Source: Methylobacterium dankookense (lineage in GTDB: Bacteria; Pseudomonadota; Alphaproteobacteria; Rhizobiales; Beijerinckiaceae). Taken from it: a DNA stretch of 64,000 nucleotides. Below, in pieces: positions 59,511 to 64,000 of this stretch. The stretch spans positions 1 to 64,000 of the forward strand of contig NZ_CABFVH010000030.1 in assembly GCF_902141855.1 (NCBI RefSeq), read 5' to 3'. The first letter of the stretch is position 1; each line of letters begins with the position of its first letter. Both the position numbers and the translations under genes were made by a program. A model generated the notes under the pieces. That model was not told the DNA's origin. It was given only the letters and a program-made list of their open reading frames with translations, and did not search any database.

Positions 59511-60929
59511 GTGATCCCCCTCCGCCGCCTCGCCGCCGCCCTCCTCGCGGCCTCCGCCCTCGTGACCACGGCGCGGGCCGAGACCATCCGCGTCGCCGTG
59601 GGCACGCAGGACACCACGATCAACTGCGCCACCGGCGGCCTGCTGATCCGCGAGCTGAAGCTCCTGGAGAAGTTCCTGCCGCGGGACGGCAAGTACAAGG
59701 ACGCGACCTACGACATCCAATGGCGCAACTTCACCAGCGGCGCGCCACTGACCAACGAGATGGTCGCCGGCAAGCTCGACCTCGGCGCGATGGCCGACTT
59801 CCCGGGCTCGCTCAACGGGGCCGCCTTCGCCAAGGCCGGCCGGCGCAGCCTGTTCCTCAGCGTGCTCTCGGGCAGCGTCAAGGGCAGCGGCAACGGCGTC
59901 GTGGTGCCGGTCGCCTCGCCGGTGCAGTCCTTCGCCGAACTGAAGGGCAAGACCATCTCGGTGCCCTTCGCCTCGACCTCCCACGGCCTGCTGCTGCGCG
60001 CGGTGAAGGCGCAGGGCTGGGACCCGGAGCGCGACGTCACCATCATCACGCAAGCGCCGGAGGTGGCGGGCTCGGCGCTCAAGGCCAACAAGATCGACGC
60101 CCATGCCGACTTCGTGCCCTTCGCCGAGCTGTTCCCCTGGCGCGGCATCGCGCGCAAGATCTACGACGGCTCGCAATCCAACGCCCCGACCTTCCACGGC
60201 TCCCTGGTCGATGCGGCTTACGCCGAGCGCTACCCCGAGATCGTCACCGCCTATCTGCGCGCCGCGATCGAGGCGGACCGGCTGGTCGCGGCCGAGCCCG
60301 AGCGCTACGCCGAACTGATCGAGCGCGTGACCGGGATCGAGGCCGAGGTCGCCTACCTGTTCCACGGGCCGCTCGGCCTGCAGACCCGGGACATCACCTG
60401 GAAGCCCGAGTACCGGCAGGCGCTGAAGACCTCGATCGAGACCCTGACGCTGCTCAAGAAGGCGGATGGCGACCTCGACGTCGACCGCTTCGTGGACGAC
60501 CGCTTCGTCCGCGCCGCCGCCGCTCAGGCCGGGATCGACTACGAAGCCCACCTCAAGGACTACGCCCAGGCGCCGCTGACGGCGTCCGACGCCGCGACCG
60601 GCCAGCCGATCACCGACGTCTCCCGCGTCGCCCAGATCTGGGTGAAGGGCGAGGCGAAGGTCCGCCACTACGCCTCGCCCGAGGGGGCGCTCGCCGCCCT
60701 CGCAACCCTCGAACGGGAGGGCGGCAGCGCCCGCGTCGTCTACGCGCAGGACCGCAACAGCGGCATCAAGCTGTTCGCGGCGCAAGGCTGGTACGTGCGG
60801 GATGCCGAGCGCCGCCTCAGCGCCTTCCTGCTCAAGGGCGATGCCGAGGGTTTCGCCAAGGCCCATGGCGGCGAGGTGCTCGACTTCGCCGCCGCCCGGG
60901 CGGGCGTGGCGCGGCTGAGCGCCCGATGA
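59511..60929 (+). CDS. ABC transporter substrate-binding protein, nitrate/sulfonate class, extended
   Basis: 472 aa from GTG 59511. Signal peptide (M-I-P-L-R-R-L-A-A-A-L-L-A-A-S-A, cleavage A-R-A). NMT1/SsuA-like fold (V-A-V-G-T-Q-D-T-T, then G-A-M-A-D-F-P-G-S). It is about 130 residues longer than usual SsuA proteins: an added C-terminal part from ~375 (A-E-A-K-V-R-H-Y onward) resembles a small separate domain. Followed by overlapping permease and ATPase genes. Ligand unknown. Confidence 0.83.
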   Translation: MIPLRRLAAALLAASALVTTARAETIRVAVGTQDTTINCATGGLLIRELKLLEKFLPRDGKYKDATYDIQWRNFTSGAPLTNEMVAGKLDLGAMADFPGSLNGAAFAKAGRRSLFLSVLSGSVKGSGNGVVVPVASPVQSFAELKGKTISVPFASTSHGLLLRAVKAQGWDPERDVTIITQAPEVAGSALKANKIDAHADFVPFAELFPWRGIARKIYDGSQSNAPTFHGSLVDAAYAERYPEIVTAYLRAAIEADRLVAAEPERYAELIERVTGIEAEVAYLFHGPLGLQTRDITWKPEYRQALKTSIETLTLLKKADGDLDVDRFVDDRFVRAAAAQAGIDYEAHLKDYAQAPLTASDAATGQPITDVSRVAQIWVKGEAKVRHYASPEGALAALATLEREGGSARVVYAQDRNSGIKLFAAQGWYVRDAERRLSAFLLKGDAEGFAKAHGGEVLDFAAARAGVARLSAR

Positions 60930-61780
60930 GCGCCGCGACCCTCGAAGCCCCGGGCGCCGCCCTGGCGCCGCCGAAGGCGGAGAGCCGGCGCGCGCAAGGC
61001 CGCCTGCCGCTGCGCCGCCTCGTCACGCGGGCGGCGGCGCTCGGCCTCGGCCTCCTCGCCTGGCACCTCGCCGCGAGCCAGAAGCTCGATCTCGGCCTCG
61101 TCACCTTCCGAAACGTGCCGACGCCGGCCGACGTGGCGCGGGCGGCCTGGGCGCTGGCGCATTCGCCCAAGCTCGGCGCCCATGTGGGGGCGAGCCTCGC
61201 GCGGGTGCTGGGCGGGTTCATGGCGGCGCTCGTCGCGGGGATCGGCCTCGGCCTCGCCATCGGCCGCTCGCGGCTCGCGGGCGACCTCCTGCTGCCGCCG
61301 CTCGAAGTGCTGCGGCCGATCCCGGCGGTGGCCTGGATCCCGCTCGCGATCCTGATATTCCCGTCCTCGGAAGCCTCGATGGTGTTCATCACCTTCACGG
61401 GCGCGCTGTTCCCGATCCTCCTCAACACCGTGCACGAGGCCGAGGCCGCGAGTCCCCGCCTCGTCGCCTCGGCCCGCAGCCTCGGCGCGGGGCGGGCCGC
61501 GATCCTGCGCGAGGTGGTGATCCCGGCAGCGCTGCCCAGCATCGTCACCGGCGCGGCGATCGGCATGGGTACGGCCTGGTTCTGCCTCGTCACCGCCGAG
61601 ATGATCTCCGGCCAGTACGGGATCGGATACTTCACCTGGGAATCCTACACCTTGCAGAACTACGACGACATCGTCGTCGGCATGCTGCTGATCGGTCTGC
61701 TCGGCATGGGATCGAGCGTCGCGGTGCGCGCCGCCGGCCGCCTCGCCATGCCCTGGACGCGCGCGGGAGGACGGTCGTGA
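60926..61780 (+). CDS. ABC transporter permease, SsuC/NrtB type
   Basis: 284 aa from ATG 60926 (ATGA overlap with the binding-protein stop). About six hydrophobic helices; the EAA loop reads A-S-A-R-S-L-G-A-G-R and the following I-P-A-A-L-P-S-I-V-T-G matches SsuC/TauC. It forms the channel of the second importer. Confidence 0.88.
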   Translation: MSAATLEAPGAALAPPKAESRRAQGRLPLRRLVTRAAALGLGLLAWHLAASQKLDLGLVTFRNVPTPADVARAAWALAHSPKLGAHVGASLARVLGGFMAALVAGIGLGLAIGRSRLAGDLLLPPLEVLRPIPAVAWIPLAILIFPSSEASMVFITFTGALFPILLNTVHEAEAASPRLVASARSLGAGRAAILREVVIPAALPSIVTGAAIGMGTAWFCLVTAEMISGQYGIGYFTWESYTLQNYDDIVVGMLLIGLLGMGSSVAVRAAGRLAMPWTRAGGRS

Positions 61781-62622
61781 CGGATTCCCTGACGGAGGCC
61801 CCGCCCGCGGGCCGCATCGCGATCGCCGGCGCCGGGATCCGGCTCGGCGAGGGGGCGGCCGCCTTCGAGGTGGTGCGCGACATCGACCTCGCCATCCCGC
61901 CGCGCCAGTTCGTCTGCCTGCTCGGGCCCTCGGGCTGCGGGAAGTCGACCCTGCTCGGGGCGCTCGCCGGCCATCTCGGCCTCGCCCGCGGCAGCCTCAG
62001 CCTCGACGGGCAGCCCGTGGCGGGGCCGCATCCGGAGCGCGGCATCGTCTTCCAGCAGCACACGCTGCTGCCCTGGCGGCGCGTCCTCGACAACGTCGCC
62101 TTCGGCCCGAAGATGCGCGGGGTTCCGCGCGCCGAGCGGCTGGACCGGGCGCGGGACTTCCTGGCCCTCGTCGGCCTCGCCGACTTCGCCGACCGCTACC
62201 CGTCCGAACTGTCGGGCGGCATGCAGCAGCGGGTCGAGATCGCGCGGGTGCTGATCAACCAGCCGCGCGTGCTCCTGATGGACGAGCCCTTCGGCGCCCT
62301 CGACGCGCAGACGCGGCTGATGATGCAGGAGCTGCTGCTCGACATCTGGACGCGGCTGCCGACCACCGTGGTCTTCGTCACCCACGACATCGACGAGGCC
62401 CTGTTCCTCGGCGACCGGGTGCTGGTGATGTCGGCCCGGCCCGGGCGCATCCTGGAGGACATCCCCCTTGCCTTCCCGCGGCCGCGCGGGCGCGACCTCG
62501 TCACCGATCCGGACTTCGTCGCCCTGAAGCGGCGCTGCCTGGACCTGCTGCGCCCGCGGGACGGCAGGCCGCCGCTGCCGCGCCTCACGCCGCTCGGCCT
62601 GCCGCTTGCGGGAGCGGCCTAA
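61777..62622 (+). CDS. ABC transporter ATP-binding protein, SsuB/NrtD type
   Basis: 281 aa from GTG 61777, overlapping the permease stop by four bases (GTGA). Walker A G-P-S-G-C-G-K-S-T, signature L-S-G-G-M-Q-Q-R, Walker B V-L-L-M-D-E-P-F-G-A-L-D and H-loop V-T-H-D-I-D-E-A. It powers the second nitrate/sulfonate-class importer. The C-terminal ~40 residues are a basic extension usual in NrtC/NrtD-like subunits. Confidence 0.9.
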   Translation: MTDSLTEAPPAGRIAIAGAGIRLGEGAAAFEVVRDIDLAIPPRQFVCLLGPSGCGKSTLLGALAGHLGLARGSLSLDGQPVAGPHPERGIVFQQHTLLPWRRVLDNVAFGPKMRGVPRAERLDRARDFLALVGLADFADRYPSELSGGMQQRVEIARVLINQPRVLLMDEPFGALDAQTRLMMQELLLDIWTRLPTTVVFVTHDIDEALFLGDRVLVMSARPGRILEDIPLAFPRPRGRDLVTDPDFVALKRRCLDLLRPRDGRPPLPRLTPLGLPLAGAA

Positions 62623-62830
62623 GAACTGCGCGATCCCTGATCAAGGAATGCGCATCCTTGGGCTTCCAACGGGCAGCATCCGCCGATGAAGGCAATTATC
62701 CGACAGGTTTCGGGTGATTGCCACCCGGCCTCGGACTGTCGCGGATAGTCTTCGCGGGCCATCGACCCGACCCGCGCCGCGCGACGATTCGCGGCGCGCG
62801 GTACTCCTCACAGAACGGGACAAGCACGAC

Positions 62831-64000
62831 GTGGGATACGACCTGGGATCGGACACGAGCGCGGGCGCGGATCTCAGCGGGATCGAGCGCGGGGTCCTGG
62901 CGCGGATCGACGAGGCGGCCTGGCTCGACCTCGCCTGCGCCCTGATCCCGGCCGGGCAGCCCGAGGCCGAGAACCCGCTCGATCCGGACGAGCCGCCTGC
63001 CCGCGAGGAGGGCGCGGCCCTGTTCATCGCCGACATCCTGCGGAGCATGGACATCCCGGTCGACCTCGTCGCCAAGCGGCCCGGGCGGCCGAACGTCGTC
63101 GGCGTGCTGCCCGGCAGCGATCCGGCGGCGCCCTCGCTGATCCTCAACGACCACCTCGACACCTACCCTGCCGGCGAGTGGTCGGCCTGGACGATGCCCG
63201 GCGGCCATCCGTCCCGGCCGCCCCGGCACGGAAACCGCCTCTACGCCCGCGGCACCTCGGATACCCGCGGCAACCTCGCCTGCACGCTCCTCGCGGTGCG
63301 GGCGATCCGGGAGGCCGGCATCCGCCTCAAGGGGACGCTCACATGCGTCTATACCGTCGACGAGGAGAAGAACGGGCCGGACGGCTCGATCTTCCTCCTC
63401 GACGAGCAGGGGCTCAAGGCCGACTACACCATCGTCTGCGAGCCGACCGGCTGGACGAGGGCCGACGGCTCCTGGGGTATGGGCGTCGCCGTGGCCAATG
63501 GCGGCCATTACCTCGTCGAGATCGAGACGCGTGGGGTGAAGACCCATCTCTGGCGGCCGGACACGGGCGTGAACGCCGTCGCCACGATGGCGCGCCTGCT
63601 CGGGGCCCTCGAGACCATGACCTTCACGCACAGGGCCGCCCGGCTCGCTGGCGGCACGCCGCCGCGCACCGCGATCCTGCGCGTCTCGGGCGGCCTGCCC
63701 CGGGAGATGCAGTTCACCCCCGACCTCTGCCGCGCCGTGATCGCGGTGGTCGGCATCCTGCCCGGCATGAGCCCCGAGAGCGTGATGGCCGACATCCGCG
63801 CGGTGATCGAGGCCGCAGCAGAGGCCGATCCCGAGCTGCGGGCGGAGGCGCGGCCCTATCCCGGCGCGCTCTTCGTCGACGGCACCCCGGAGCAGGACGA
63901 GGCGGCCGATCCGACCGCCGCGCTCGCCCGCGCCTACGGGCGCCTGCTCGGCGAGGCACCGCGGATCTATCGCAAGAACGCCTTCAACGACACGATCCGC
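62831..64000 (+). CDS. M20-family metallopeptidase/deacylase, partial at the right edge
   Basis: 390 codons from GTG 62831 remain open to the window end. Metal-site motifs: N-D-H-L-D-T-Y-P (His and Asp), Y-A-R-G-T-S-D-T-R-G (Asp) and V-D-E-E-K-N-G (Glu-Glu), in the order of ArgE/DapE/CPG2 enzymes. It would hydrolyse an N-acyl or peptide bond (acetylornithine, carbamoyl amino acid or dipeptide). The start is GTG since no upstream ATG fits; a weak GGGA lies before it. The end of the protein is not in the window. Confidence 0.82.
   Translation, partial: MGYDLGSDTSAGADLSGIERGVLARIDEAAWLDLACALIPAGQPEAENPLDPDEPPAREEGAALFIADILRSMDIPVDLVAKRPGRPNVVGVLPGSDPAAPSLILNDHLDTYPAGEWSAWTMPGGHPSRPPRHGNRLYARGTSDTRGNLACTLLAVRAIREAGIRLKGTLTCVYTVDEEKNGPDGSIFLLDEQGLKADYTIVCEPTGWTRADGSWGMGVAVANGGHYLVEIETRGVKTHLWRPDTGVNAVATMARLLGALETMTFTHRAARLAGGTPPRTAILRVSGGLPREMQFTPDLCRAVIAVVGILPGMSPESVMADIRAVIEAAAEADPELRAEARPYPGALFVDGTPEQDEAADPTAALARAYGRLLGEAPRIYRKNAFNDTIR

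Noticed and set aside
1..64000. tRNA, rRNA, insertion sequence or prophage genes
   Set aside because: None of the expected sequences, terminal inverted repeats with transposase frames, or phage proteins were seen.

Overview
The window is GC-rich DNA with strong third-position GC bias and densely packed operons. Its content suggests an alphaproteobacterium of the Methylobacterium type: GlxBCD plus GlnT/GmaS-like proteins, a heterotetrameric sarcosine-oxidase/N-methylglutamate-dehydrogenase-like enzyme, hydantoinases, a molybdenum hydroxylase and many importers for organic nitrogen and sulfur compounds. The genus is an inference from gene content and style only. No rRNA, tRNA, CRISPR array or insertion sequence was seen.

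Layout. 1-1.1 kb: the end of a LivM-like permease and an OmpA-like ORF of different codon style. 1.2-6.5 kb: a cupin/XRE regulator divergent from glxBCD (mgsABC-like) and a GlnT/GmaS-type synthetase. 6.5-8.4 kb: an IclR regulator and an isochorismatase-fold (N-carbamoylsarcosine-amidase-like) hydrolase. 8.4-9.7 kb: two small secreted paralogues and palindromic repeats. 9.8-15.2 kb: hyuA-hyuB, a CoxG-like protein and a creatininase-family protein. 15.2-16.2 kb: a decayed LysR/amidase remnant between two repeat copies. 16.2-22.6 kb: a GlxA-type AraC regulator divergent from soxBDAG (or mgdABCD). Read together, 2-22.6 kb can encode N-methylhydantoin to N-carbamoylsarcosine to sarcosine (or N-methylglutamate) to glycine/glutamate plus a C1 unit. 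Parts of this route are inferred.

22.8-28.8 kb: a Tsx-like outer-membrane channel and a BMP-type (nucleoside/purine class) ABC importer. 29.1-32.9 kb: a coxMSL-type molybdenum hydroxylase, not a form I CO dehydrogenase. 33.4-41.0 kb: a tightly overlapping five-gene operon (SWIM zinc finger, DUF5691, MoxR ATPase, DUF5682, VWA) that resembles E. coli yehLMPQ; its function is unknown, and it is the best candidate here for an undescribed system. 41.2-47.6 kb: a branched-chain-amino-acid-type ABC importer with a DapA-family lyase and a GntR regulator. 47.8-52.6 kb: a CPA2 antiporter, a pirin, an SDR and a divergent LysR regulator. 52.8-64 kb: two SsuABC/TauABC-type importers around an LLM-class flavin monooxygenase and a cystathionine gamma-synthase-like PLP enzyme, a Crp/Fnr regulator, and the start of an M20 peptidase that runs off the end.
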